Below are positions 1 through 7,621 of a DNA stretch of 13,287 nucleotides, in pieces. The first letter of the stretch is position 1. Each line of letters starts with the position of its first letter. Below the pieces are notes generated by a model. The model was not told the origin of the DNA, did not search any database, and saw nothing but the letters and a program-made list of their open reading frames with translations. The stretch comes from Pseudomonadota bacterium (GTDB lineage Bacteria; Myxococcota_A; Polyangia; Polyangiales; Polyangiaceae), in contig JAEWOQ010000354.1 in assembly GCA_023460875.1 (NCBI GenBank), positions 1 to 13,287 on the forward strand, in the 5' to 3' direction. The position numbers and the translations under genes are program-made.

Positions 1-2
1 CG

Positions 3-413
3 CACCGCCGCGACCGGCACAGGCCGTTCGCGGTCGTGGTGGACGAGCAGGGCGGAATGTCGGGCATCGTGACGATGGAGGACGTGCTCGAAGAGCTGGT
101 CGGAGAGATCTTCAGCGAGCACGTGGAGGACGTGCCGCAGCTGATCCAGAGCGCCCCGGACGGGACCGCGATCGTGAGCGGGAAGACACCCGTGCGGGAG
201 GTCAACCGAGCCCTGGGCACGGACCTATCGGAGCGAGGCCCGTGGACGACCGTGGCGGGGCTCTATCTGGCGATGGCCCGGCGCATGCCGGTCGAAGGAG
301 AGTCGGTGCGCACGCCCGATGGCGTCACCCTGGAGGTCCTGGAGGCGTCGCCTCGCCAGATCCTCACAGTGCGTCTGCACCCGCCAGCCACGGGCGCGCA
401 GGCGAAGGCCTGA
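3..413 (+). CDS. CorC/HlyC-family transporter-associated protein, C-terminal part (5' cut by window)
   Basis: C-terminal 136 residues of a CorC/HlyC-type (hemolysin C-like, CNNM-related) protein. These are usually membrane-associated and implicated in Mg2+/Co2+ handling. The reading frame is open from the window edge, so the GTG at 36 is internal and the true start lies outside. Visible first is the end of the second CBS domain, with the hallmark FAVVVDEQGGMSGIVTMEDV followed by LEELVGEI. A CorC_HlyC (transporter-associated) domain follows, with the pattern G..V.G...VREVNRALG, then WTTVAGLYLA, then MPVEGE and EVLE. It ends normally, without truncation, and is followed within 10 bp by a strong hairpin. 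Family assignment is firm from these motifs. Whether the missing N-terminus has a DUF21 membrane domain (transporter-like) or not (cytosolic CorC-like) cannot be seen. Confidence 0.9.
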   Translation, partial: HRRDRHRPFAVVVDEQGGMSGIVTMEDVLEELVGEIFSEHVEDVPQLIQSAPDGTAIVSGKTPVREVNRALGTDLSERGPWTTVAGLYLAMARRMPVEGESVRTPDGVTLEVLEASPRQILTVRLHPPATGAQAKA

Positions 414-421
414 GCGACGCC

Positions 422-449
422 GCCCTCCCGGGCCGAGGCCGGGGAGGGC
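422..449 (+). terminator. GC-rich hairpin downstream of the CorC/HlyC gene
   Basis: Perfect 8-bp inverted repeat, GCCCTCCC at 422-429 and GGGAGGGC at 442-449, around a 12-nt loop that is itself self-complementary. It begins 9 bp after the TGA at 411-413. There is no T-run after it, so a canonical intrinsic terminator is not demonstrated. The position and stability suggest transcript end formation or 3' protection. Confidence 0.45.
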
Positions 450-557
450 CACTGGGCATGGGCTCGACCCGTCGTGGCCCTCGCAGAGGGTCGGGCGCAG
501 GGGCTCCGGTGGGGGGCGATGATTTGGGTCTCAGCGGCCGTCCGCTATTCTCCCCCG

Positions 558-809
558 GTGCTCGTTTACGAGGGGCCCGTGTATCGGCCACCCAGTGAGG
601 CAGACTCGTTCATCCTGCAGGCGACGATCGGCTGCTCCTGGAATCATTGCACCTATCGCGCGCTGTACCGACACAAGTCCTATCGCGAGCGGCCGTTGGC
701 CGAGGTGCTGCGGGAGGTCCCCCGGGATCGAGCCCGGCTCCTCGAAGTCGTCGACGCGGCGTTGGCTGGGGAGCTCGCGCTGCGCCCCGAGTGGATGCGA
801 GGGCTCTGA
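558..809 (+). pseudogene. Radical SAM protein relic with internal in-frame deletion
   Basis: An open frame of about 84 codons from GTG 558 (ATG 519 is an alternative start; no good ribosome binding site for either). The N-terminal part, VYEGPVYRPPSEADS then ILQATIGCSWNHC then YRERPLAEVL, matches the start of a common radical SAM family of roughly 290-300 residues. From residue ~55 it jumps directly to PRDRARLLEVVDAALAGEL and ends PEWMRGL, which is the normal C-terminus of the same family. About 200 residues containing the rest of the SAM barrel are absent. The family's CxxxxxCxxC-type cluster segment should read C-S-W-N-x-C-T-F-C. Here the third Cys is Arg (TYR in place of TFC), so a [4Fe-4S]/SAM site cannot form. 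The frame is open but catalytic function is implausible. The family comparison is from memory of conserved sequences. Confidence 0.72.
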
Positions 810-815
810 GAGGAG

Positions 816-3800
816 GTGTCGACGATTCCGAGCGCCTCCGCCGGGCCGGAGATGGACTTGGCTCGCATCGAAGAGCAGCTCTGCGACGTCGCCGACGTCG
901 TGCTGGTCGATCGACGCTCTCTGCGACACGTCATCCGGCAGCACCGCGTGGTCTCGGGCGTCGTGCCCCACGGCCGCTGCTATGCGATCCGGCGCCCCGA
1001 GCTCGAGTCCCTCGACACGCAAGGCGGGATCTCGCTGCCCCCGGGCTCGGAGCGCGCTTGGGTGTTCCTCGTGCTCCGCCCCTCTCAGCGGGAGCTCCGG
1101 CGGCTCTCTCCCACCCAACTCCACGATCGGCTGCTGCGGGCAGCGTTCCACGCCAACGTCCATCGCGCGCTCGAGCTGCGCGCCCTCTCCCCCGTCGAGG
1201 TCCGCTCGCGCACCGACTGGATCGGGAGGACCGAGTTCGAGGAGATCCGCGCCACCCTCGCCCAGGACGATCTGCTGCTCTCCGCGGACGACGACCGGGA
1301 GGTCTACGTCGAGTTCTGCGCGGTCTACCTCGAGCTCTCGTGGTTCGCCCCGGAGCTCCTCGAGGCCACGTTCCCGGGCTTGAACGATCTGACGATCATC
1401 GAGGAGGTCGTCGCGAGGGACGTGGACGTCGAGGATCTGCTCGCGCTGGAGATGCCCGCGTCCATCGGCCCCGCTTCTCGGGCTCACGGAGCGGGCTCTC
1501 TGCCGCCGCCGCGGCCGGACGAGCGAGGCGCCGATCCCGGCGAGGCCCATTCGTTCCTGAGCGACGGGGAGCGCGCGGTCCGGCGCCGCGATTTTGCCTG
1601 CGCTGCGCTCCTTGGTGCGCGCGCGGCGGGGGTGGCCGACCCAGAGCGCCGCGAGCAGGCCCGCGCGCTCCTGGACGAGGCGCTGCGAAAGCTCGCGGGG
1701 CAGCTGTGTGTGGCGCTGCGGCGGCCGCCCCCTGGGGACGGGGGAGCCGACGCGCCGACGAGCATCGAGGCGTGGCTCGCCGTCCTGTCGAAGTTGGCCT
1801 TGGGGGCCGCCCGATCGCCGTCGTTGATGGGGAGCGCCGAGGGCAAGGCGCTGCGGTGCTTGCAGAGGGCCACGGCCGCTCACGAGCGCCCAGGGGTGAT
1901 CGTGGACGTGCCCTCCTGGATCTTGTCGTGGGGCCGGCGCTCCGTCGTCCGCCCCCGCGCCGACACCCGCGAGCTCCAGATCCTGGACCACCTGCAGCGC
2001 GCCGCCGAGCACGCGGAGCGAATACGGGGGGTCGAGCGCACGGAGGTCGCGAGCCTGCTGCAGAGCGCCGCCCGGCGCGCGGAGGAGAAGGTGCGGCTCG
2101 CGCTCCGCCCCAAGATCGCTGGAGTTCTCCGGCAGGTGGGGCTGTCGGCCCGATCTGGTCCCGAGCAACAGGCCCGGCACCAGCTCGTCGAGGAGCTGCT
2201 CGATCGGATCATCGAGCAGAAGCACCTGTCGCTGTCCCAGCTGCGCGACGCGATCTCCAGGAACGAGATCAAGCTCCCGGATCTCTCCGGCAAGGAAGAG
2301 CTGCTGCGCGGCGATCCGCTGCTGCTCGCGGACGCGCGGCTCGACGTGGCCCTGGACGGCATCTACCGGCGCGGTGACGTGTATCTGCGGGTGCTCCAGA
2401 AGGTCAGCAGCCTCCCCTTCGGCACCCGCCTGGGCCGCATCCTCGCCCTGTATTTCGCGTTCCCGCTCGTAGGCGCGTTCGTGGTCTTGGAAGGGTTCCG
2501 CTATCTCCTCGGGCCGCCGCTGACCTGGGTGGGGCTGCCGGTGGTCGACTTCCTGACCTGGACGAGCTTCTGGGCGACCGCTTCGGTCCTCTTCTGCCTC
2601 CTGCACAGCGAGGAGTGTCGCGTCCTCGCACGTCAGGTCTTGGAGGGGATAGGGGTCGTGCTCGCCTGGCTCTTCTTCCGGATCCCCCGGGCGCTGTTGA
2701 CCCGCCCCATCGTGCAGCGGTTGCTGGCGCGTCCCGCGGTGCGGGGGGTGATCCGGTGCGGGCTCGTCCCCGCCGCCCTCGGCGCCCTCGCTTACCTGTG
2801 CCTGCCCCTCGAAGAGGAGGGCCCCCTCGTCCAGGCCCTCGCGGCGCTCATCACCTTCGTCAGCTTCAGCGCGCTCCTGGCGTCCCCCGTGGGCTGGTGG
2901 CTGGAGAACCTCGCGATCGATTACCTCGCCCCGACGTGGCACAGCCTGAGCCGCACCTGGATCCCCCAGATGATCCGCCTCGTCGGTGGGACGTTCCACA
3001 GGTTGATGGACGGCCTCGAGCGGGGGCTCACTCGGATCGACGACGTGCTGCGGTTCCGCCGGAGCGAGTCGAAGATCCTGCTCGTGGCGGCCGGCACCGC
3101 CAGCGCCCTGTGGGCCGTAGCGGGGTACGTGATCCGCCTCTACGTGACGTTGCTCGTCGAGCCCGAGATCAACCCGCTCAAGCATTTCCCGGTCGTGACG
3201 GTCGCTCACAAGGTGCTGTTGCCCTTCACGCCAGACCTGCTGCGGGCCTTCGATCGGGCGTTCTCGGTGTTCGGGGACCTGGTGGGCGGCGCCGCCGCCG
3301 CCGTCACGGTGTTCTTGGTGCCCAGCGTGTTCGGGTTCCTCGTCTGGGAGCTCAAGGAGAACTACCGGCTGTACCGAGCCACCCGCTCGCCTTACGTTCC
3401 GAGCGCGCGCTTCGGCCCGCGGGGGGAGACGATGCACGGGCTCTTGGTGGTCGGGGTCCACTCGGGGACGCTCCCGAAGCTCTACGAGAGGCTCCGACGC
3501 GCGGCCCAGCGCTACGACGACGCCGCGCCTGGCAGCCGCCGGGCGCGGCGGGAGGCCTTCGCCGCGGATCTCGAGCTCCGCCGCTTCCGCAAGGGGCTCG
3601 AGGCGGTCGAACGTTCCCTGCGCCACTTCGTGCAGCGCGAGCTCGTCTATCCGCTCTCCACGAGCCCCAGGTGGACGCTAGGACCAGTGAGCATCGGGCG
3701 CATCGAGTCCAGCTCGAACCGCGTCCGCATCCAGCTGCGTTGCACGGCGCTGGGCGCCTCGGGAGCCACCCCGGAGGCCCTCGCCCCGTGCGAGCTGACC

Positions 3801-4265
3801 CTCGAGCAGCTCGGCGGCGTGATCGTCGCGAGCCTGTCGGAGCCGGGCTTCATCGCGGCGCTCGATCCGGAGGAGAGCGCGGTCTTCGAGAACGCGCTCG
3901 CGGTCTTCTATCATCGCGCCCAGGTGGAGCTCGTGCGGGAGCAGGTGGAGAGCGATCTGCCCGACTCGGTCCGCTATCAGGTAGCGGAGCGTGAGCTCGT
4001 CGTCTGGCCCGGCGACGACTACGAACACGTCGCCAAGTACCGCTTGGTCGCCCACAGGGCCCGGGCCCTGAAGCCTCGAGACCGAGGTGCGCTCCGGTTG
4101 CCCGTGCTCGACTCGGAGCGCGTGCTGTATTCTCGGCAGCGGATCCTCTGGAGCGCCTGGGAGGAGGCCTGGGGCGCCTCCGCCCGAGGCAGCGGCCAGG
4201 TGCCGCGGCTGCTGCGTGGCCCATCGCTCCTCCCCGTCGCTCTCCGAGACGAGACCTTCGCCTGA
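816..4265 (+). CDS. Uncharacterised 1149-aa polytopic membrane protein
   Basis: Large protein that I cannot assign to a named family. Residues 1 to ~535 are soluble, charged and mostly helical, with Arg/Glu-rich segments. Residues ~540-850 hold about seven hydrophobic segments: near 540-565, 573-597, 608-628, 648-667, 671-695, 754-783 and 822-847. The last ~300 residues are again soluble and begin with a conserved-looking block, FLVWELKENYRLYRA, then GETMHGLL and HSGTLPKLYERLRRA. I have a weak recollection of a similar block in uncharacterised planctomycete and myxobacterial proteins. Start: GTG 816 is 6 bp after the preceding relic's stop, and the AGGAGG at 811-816 overlaps it, too close to serve as its ribosome binding site. 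ATG 852 is an alternative. No signal peptide is visible. Both termini are probably cytoplasmic or on one face of the inner membrane (inference). Function unknown. Confidence 0.85.
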   Translation: MSTIPSASAGPEMDLARIEEQLCDVADVVLVDRRSLRHVIRQHRVVSGVVPHGRCYAIRRPELESLDTQGGISLPPGSERAWVFLVLRPSQRELRRLSPTQLHDRLLRAAFHANVHRALELRALSPVEVRSRTDWIGRTEFEEIRATLAQDDLLLSADDDREVYVEFCAVYLELSWFAPELLEATFPGLNDLTIIEEVVARDVDVEDLLALEMPASIGPASRAHGAGSLPPPRPDERGADPGEAHSFLSDGERAVRRRDFACAALLGARAAGVADPERREQARALLDEALRKLAGQLCVALRRPPPGDGGADAPTSIEAWLAVLSKLALGAARSPSLMGSAEGKALRCLQRATAAHERPGVIVDVPSWILSWGRRSVVRPRADTRELQILDHLQRAAEHAERIRGVERTEVASLLQSAARRAEEKVRLALRPKIAGVLRQVGLSARSGPEQQARHQLVEELLDRIIEQKHLSLSQLRDAISRNEIKLPDLSGKEELLRGDPLLLADARLDVALDGIYRRGDVYLRVLQKVSSLPFGTRLGRILALYFAFPLVGAFVVLEGFRYLLGPPLTWVGLPVVDFLTWTSFWATASVLFCLLHSEECRVLARQVLEGIGVVLAWLFFRIPRALLTRPIVQRLLARPAVRGVIRCGLVPAALGALAYLCLPLEEEGPLVQALAALITFVSFSALLASPVGWWLENLAIDYLAPTWHSLSRTWIPQMIRLVGGTFHRLMDGLERGLTRIDDVLRFRRSESKILLVAAGTASALWAVAGYVIRLYVTLLVEPEINPLKHFPVVTVAHKVLLPFTPDLLRAFDRAFSVFGDLVGGAAAAVTVFLVPSVFGFLVWELKENYRLYRATRSPYVPSARFGPRGETMHGLLVVGVHSGTLPKLYERLRRAAQRYDDAAPGSRRARREAFAADLELRRFRKGLEAVERSLRHFVQRELVYPLSTSPRWTLGPVSIGRIESSSNRVRIQLRCTALGASGATPEALAPCELTLEQLGGVIVASLSEPGFIAALDPEESAVFENALAVFYHRAQVELVREQVESDLPDSVRYQVAERELVVWPGDDYEHVAKYRLVAHRARALKPRDRGALRLPVLDSERVLYSRQRILWSAWEEAWGASARGSGQVPRLLRGPSLLPVALRDETFA

Positions 4266-4565
4266 GCCGTTTTGTCGGCGGGCTCCTCCGGGCGGGGGTT
4301 GCCGGGGCGCTCCGCCCCGGGGGTTGCGAGACCCGGTGGGTTTCTGGCGGACGCGCATCGAAGGTCGGTGCTTCCGGTGCGTGTTGCGCCGGAGCAGAAA
4401 AGTTCCTGGCTCGCCCGCTGACGGTCCTCATGCGCCATTTGCAGCGCTTCCTCTACTCTGTGTGATGTGGCGCGGCTCGTCGGAGCCCGGATCCTCCTGG
4501 GGGGGCCTGCTCCGTCGAGATGCCGGCGATGGGTCGACCGTGGGTGTCGGAGCTGAGGTCCTCGT
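4266..4565. other. 300-bp intergenic region between the membrane-protein and lipoprotein genes
   Basis: Besides the hairpin at 4302-4320 I see no gene here. Near 4439-4466 there is a weak sigma70-like arrangement, TTGCAG at 4439-4444 and TGTGAT at 4461-4466 with a 16-bp spacer, about 100 bp before the lipoprotein start. The match is poor and could be chance. Confidence 0.35.
4302..4320 (+). terminator. Strong GC hairpin after the large membrane-protein gene
   Basis: Perfect 8-bp stem, CCGGGGCG at 4302-4309 and CGCCCCGG at 4313-4320, with a CTC loop, 36 bp after the stop codon at 4263-4265. It is flanked on both sides by a direct repeat GGGGGTTGC (about 4294-4302 and 4320-4328), so the whole block resembles dispersed hairpin repeats between genes in GC-rich genomes. 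No T-run follows, so a terminator role is likely but not proven. Confidence 0.5.
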
Positions 4566-6440
4566 ATGTCATTGAAATGGATCATGACGGCGCTCGCAGA
4601 GGCGCTGCTGCTCGCCTTGGTTCCAGGGGCGGTCGCGGGATGTTCGAGCTCGGAGGGCGGCTGCGAAGACGGGGACACGGCTGGATGCGTAAACGGAGCC
4701 GATGGTGCCTCCACCGGCGGGGACGGCCAAGAGGGCGGCGCGCCCGGATCGGGGGCGAACGGCGGCATCTCGGGAGCGGCGTCTGGGGGAGGAGCGGGGA
4801 CGGGCGGTGACGGCACGGCCCCTCCGCCGCCGCCGAGCGACTTTACGGAGGTCGTCAACGGCGTCGAGTTCGACATGGTGTTCGTGCGCGGTGGTACGTA
4901 CCAGAGGGGCTGCGACGACTGCGCCGCACAGGACCGGCAGTACGAGGCCCCGGTGCACGAGGTGACCCTCGGTGACTATCACGTCGGGAAGTACGAAGTG
5001 ACCCAGGCGCAGTGGCGCGCGGTGATGGGCGGAGACACGCCGGCCTTCGGAGGCTCTGACGACCACCCTCAAATCGGGGTCAGCTGGTTCGATGCCAACG
5101 AGCTTCTCTGCGAGTTGAACCGCGTGACCGGCAGGGTGTATCGCCTGCTGACCGACGCGGAGTGGGAGTACGCGGCCCGTGGCGGCGCGGCGACGGGCGG
5201 CCACCGCTACTCGGGTAGCGACGACGCCGAGGCGGTCGCGTGGCACTCGGGCAACAGCGGCAACCAGCCTCAGGCGGTCGGCACGAAGGCCGCGAACGAG
5301 CTCGGGCTGCACGACATGAGCGGCAACGCCTGGGAGTGGGTGTACGACTGGCTCGTGCCCTACACCGAAGGCGCCGAGACGGATCCGGTGCAGACCACGG
5401 GCTCGGGCAACAAGACGCGGCGGGGCGGCAGCTACGACGAGCCAGAGGAGTTCGCCCGCGTGACCCGGCGCGCGATCCGATCCCGCGACGGAGCCGCCGG
5501 CATGGGGTTTCGCGTCGCCGTCTCCCGCGACCTCCCGCCAGGCATGGTGACGCCCTGCGCCGCGGCGAACCCGACCTCCTCGGGGTGCGCCGGGGAGGAG
5601 CACCGCGACTGCAGGTTGTTCACGGAGGAGGGCGAAGTGTGGACGGGCGAGGGGGGCGCCGTCGTCCTCCGGCGAGACGGCGCCGCGGCGATCAGCGGCT
5701 ACCCGACGGTCTCCGGCGAGTGGTACTCGCTGAACGATCGCTCCCTGAACGTCGTCTCGAGCTCGGGCTCCACGACCACCTACGCCTATTACGTCTTCAG
5801 CAACGACGAGATGACGATGCTCGGGGGCGACGGCATGCCCTATCGGCTCTTCAAGCGCCCGCTCGCCGACGCCTCCGGCGACATCCCCGCCGCGCCCCTC
5901 CTCGACACGCCGACCTCCCTGTCCCAACTGGTCGCGGGCGTCGAGCCGGCGAGGCGGATCTCTGCTGCTCAGCTGGCGAACCCCGACACGAGCGTCCGCG
6001 ACCCCCGCCTGATCCCCGACGCGGGCTACACGTGGTTCTTCGATGGAAACTGCTGCGGCGGCAATCACAAGTACCGCTTCCACTTGGAAGCCGACGGCGC
6101 CGCGGAGTTCGTGGTCATGGACTACGACGACACCCACCGGGAGAACGTGCTCGCTCGGGGGACGTGGTTCACGGTGGGCAACGTCGCGCTGCACATCCAG
6201 TTCGAGGGAGGCTACTTCAACTACCTGTACACCGTCGGGAGCCGGGCGACCGCCCACGGCCAGTACATGCCCGCCGGCCCCGTCTTCTCGCACATCTCCT
6301 TGCAGCACTACGAACGCGGAGACTTTCGGATCTTCAACCGCACCCCCTACGACGACGCCGTGAAACGCCCCAAAGGCTTCAACGGCGACCAGCCCGTCTA
6401 CGACCCCGGCGACTACCAGACGGGCTCTCGCCCGGACTGA
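4566..6440 (+). CDS. Lipoprotein with SUMF1-like (FGE-sulfatase) domain and two C-terminal beta repeats
   Basis: Starts at ATG 4566 with GAGG 8-9 bp upstream. Residues 1-25 are a type II signal peptide (hydrophobic core ALLLALVPGAVA) ending in lipobox V-A-G-C, so Cys26 would be lipidated. A Gly/Ser/Ala linker runs to a PPPPPP stretch near residues 85-92. The SUMF1/FGE-like fold spans about 93-321: FVRGGTY, YEVTQAQWRAVMG, RLLTDAEWEYAARGG, GLHDMSGNAWEWVYDW, RRGGSY and MGFRVA. The segment after RGGSY that carries the catalytic cysteines in true formylglycine-generating enzymes has none here (EFARVTRRAIRSR). It is therefore probably a non-catalytic binding module. Residues ~359-435 and ~489-590 look like two copies of one beta-rich domain, each with a DGAA motif, then G-x-W-[YF], then Y.YxVxS. 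Envelope location is likely, the ligand unknown. The last ~10 codons lie inside the first unit of a tandem repeat. Confidence 0.88.
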   Translation: MSLKWIMTALAEALLLALVPGAVAGCSSSEGGCEDGDTAGCVNGADGASTGGDGQEGGAPGSGANGGISGAASGGGAGTGGDGTAPPPPPSDFTEVVNGVEFDMVFVRGGTYQRGCDDCAAQDRQYEAPVHEVTLGDYHVGKYEVTQAQWRAVMGGDTPAFGGSDDHPQIGVSWFDANELLCELNRVTGRVYRLLTDAEWEYAARGGAATGGHRYSGSDDAEAVAWHSGNSGNQPQAVGTKAANELGLHDMSGNAWEWVYDWLVPYTEGAETDPVQTTGSGNKTRRGGSYDEPEEFARVTRRAIRSRDGAAGMGFRVAVSRDLPPGMVTPCAAANPTSSGCAGEEHRDCRLFTEEGEVWTGEGGAVVLRRDGAAAISGYPTVSGEWYSLNDRSLNVVSSSGSTTTYAYYVFSNDEMTMLGGDGMPYRLFKRPLADASGDIPAAPLLDTPTSLSQLVAGVEPARRISAAQLANPDTSVRDPRLIPDAGYTWFFDGNCCGGNHKYRFHLEADGAAEFVVMDYDDTHRENVLARGTWFTVGNVALHIQFEGGYFNYLYTVGSRATAHGQYMPAGPVFSHISLQHYERGDFRIFNRTPYDDAVKRPKGFNGDQPVYDPGDYQTGSRPD

Positions 6441-6715
6441 AGCGTAACCACACCCTCGAACCCTGCGTCCCCGGTGACTACCAGACGGGCTCTCGCCCGG
6501 ACTGAAGCGTAACCACACCCTCGAACCCGCGCCCCCGGTGACTACCAGACGGGCTCTCGCCCGGACTGAAGAGTAACCACGCCCTCGAACCTGCGCCCCC
6601 GGTGACTACCAGACGGGCTCTCGCCCGGACTGAAGCGTAACCAGGCCCTCGAACCTACGCCCCCGGTGACTACCAGACGGGCTCTCGCCCGGACTGAAGA
6701 ATAACCACGCTTTCG
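6411..6715 (+). repeat. Five-copy 64-65 bp tandem repeat with a hairpin in each unit
   Basis: Units run 6411-6475 (65 bp), 6476-6539, 6540-6603, 6604-6667 (64 bp each) and a partial unit 6668-~6715. Each begins GACTACCAGACGGGCTCTCG and is nearly identical, with scattered single-base differences (for example AGCGTAACC, AGAGTAACC, AGAATAACC). Every unit contains the stem CGGGC-TCTC-GCCCG, extendable by CAG/CTG outside a small internal loop. Unit 1 is coding: it supplies the lipoprotein's last residues, DYQTGSRPD, and the stop. The other copies lie beyond that stop and change frame relative to it. The array sits between two convergent genes and could act as a bidirectional transcript end or 3' stabiliser (inference). 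Confidence 0.92.
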
Positions 6716-6723
6716 CAAGGAAG

Positions 6724-6783
6724 CTGAGCCTCGATCGCTGAGCCCCGATGGATGAGGCCCGATCGATGAGCCCCGATGGATGA
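6724..6783. repeat. 14-bp tandem repeat, four copies plus a partial
   Basis: Units CTGAGCCTCGATCG (6724-6737), CTGAGCCCCGATGG (6738-6751), ATGAGGCCCGATCG (6752-6765) and ATGAGCCCCGATGG (6766-6779), followed by ATGA. Consensus is [CA]TGAGSCYCGATSG. It lies in the convergent intergenic space after the 64-bp array. The alternation of GATCG and GATGG endings suggests an underlying 28-bp higher-order unit. No coding role seen. Confidence 0.85.
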
Positions 6784-6838
6784 TTGGGCCACGGCTACCT
6801 GCAGCCCGACCCTCGATGCACCCCGCCCCCGCAGGCGC

Positions 6839-6872
6839 CCCCGATCCCCGCGCCCGCCTCGAGGTATCGGGG
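6839..6872 (-). terminator. Hairpin just downstream of tfuA
   Basis: Inverted repeat CCCCGAT (6839-6845) and ATCGGGG (6866-6872) around a 20-nt loop that contains the palindrome CCTCGAGG. It begins 5 bp after the tfuA stop codon when read on the minus strand. There is no T-run, so this is a candidate end-of-operon structure only. Confidence 0.35.
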
Positions 6873-6877
6873 ATGCT

Positions 6878-7621
6878 CTAGAGGGGAGGCTGATCCTTGC
6901 CCCAGTCGACCACCTGATCCCAGGCCTCGGTGTGGAAAAACGGGAACGACGTGGGAGGCGAAGGTTCCCCCCGGGCGCAGCACTCCGCCAGCGCTCCGAG
7001 GAGCAGGCGCGCGTCCTGCTGCTTGCGGTTCACGCGCCCTGCGGGCAGGAAAGCTTCGAGGGCCGAGAGGACGTGAGGAGCCACCCCGGCGCCGCGGGCT
7101 CGCTTCAGAATTGCCGAGTAAGTCCGCTCGGGATAAAATAGAGATTTGGCGACGTGAATGAGCTCGACGCCTGCGTCCGGTGGCAGAATGCCGGCCCCTT
7201 CTGCGGCGAGGAGCGTCGCGCGGATGTTCACCATGGCTTCTGAGGTCGCGCGGAAGCTCGCGCTCGCGTCCTCGTGGGCGACGGCCACCTCATCGTCGTC
7301 CGTCAACTCGCCCGAGCGGAAGGCCTCGTAGATCGAGCCGACGCCGCGCATCCCGAAGCGGTCGAGCTCGGCCGCGCGCAGCGCCCCCATGCTCGCCGCG
7401 CCGAACACGTGAATCCGTTGCTGGAGCGCCCACAGGATCTCCTTGTGCCAGACGGCTGGAACCCGCTCGAAGTACCCGTCGATGAGGCCGATGGCGAACG
7501 GTCGTTCGCGGGCTGCACGGTACACGTCCCCCTGCCCGGCCGGCGGCAGATAGACAGCGTCGAGCTCCTCGCGAGCGACGTCGGCGCTCAGCGAGGGGCC
7601 CAGAAATACGAAGACCTTCAC
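6878..7621 (-). CDS. tfuA: TfuA-like protein, YcaO partner
   Basis: 247-residue TfuA core-domain protein. TfuA proteins are obligate or assisting partners of a YcaO subgroup in thioamide formation, for example on methyl-coenzyme M reductase and thioamidated RiPPs. They are thought to supply or recruit sulfide. Characteristic motifs are FLGPSLS (residues 7-12 region), LPPAGQGDVYRA (25-36), FAIGLIDGYFERVPAVWHKE (42-61), VFGAASMGALRAAEL (72-86) and GVGSIYEAF with DDDEVAVAH (93-116). The GTG start at 7621 overlaps the ycaO TGA in a GTGA arrangement (7618-7621), with GGAGG a few bases upstream, indicating translational coupling. This makes the pair a TfuA-type YcaO system rather than an azoline-forming one. 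The protein ends just before a hairpin, so it is likely the last gene of the operon. The long upstream continuation of this frame (to 8695) is antisense-like shadow of ycaO, not coding. Confidence 0.9.
   Translation of the reverse strand: MKVFVFLGPSLSADVAREELDAVYLPPAGQGDVYRAARERPFAIGLIDGYFERVPAVWHKEILWALQQRIHVFGAASMGALRAAELDRFGMRGVGSIYEAFRSGELTDDDEVAVAHEDASASFRATSEAMVNIRATLLAAEGAGILPPDAGVELIHVAKSLFYPERTYSAILKRARGAGVAPHVLSALEAFLPAGRVNRKQQDARLLLGALAECCARGEPSPPTSFPFFHTEAWDQVVDWGKDQPPL

Larger units (their letters stand above)
6441..6877. other. Convergent intergenic region filled with repeats
   Basis: 437 bp between the lipoprotein stop and the tfuA stop. It holds copies 2-5 of the 64-bp array, the 14-bp array and a hairpin near tfuA. 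Nothing in it looks like an intact gene. Confidence 0.7.

Noticed and set aside
531..3626. A 1031-codon open frame on the minus strand
   Set aside because: It lies opposite the large membrane protein and the radical SAM relic. Its translation is Arg/Glu/Gln/Pro-rich low-complexity sequence without any domain, as expected for an antisense shadow in high-GC DNA.
4566..5530. Active formylglycine-generating enzyme
   Set aside because: The cysteines needed in the segment after RGGSY are absent, so only the fold is supported.
4569..6518. A 649-codon open frame on the minus strand opposite the lipoprotein
   Set aside because: The plus-strand frame has a signal peptide, lipobox and a recognisable SUMF1-like domain. 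The minus-strand translation is Val/Arg-rich with no motif.
6411..6715. CRISPR array
   Set aside because: Units are contiguous 64-65 bp copies that are similar along their whole length; there are no unique spacers and no cas genes.
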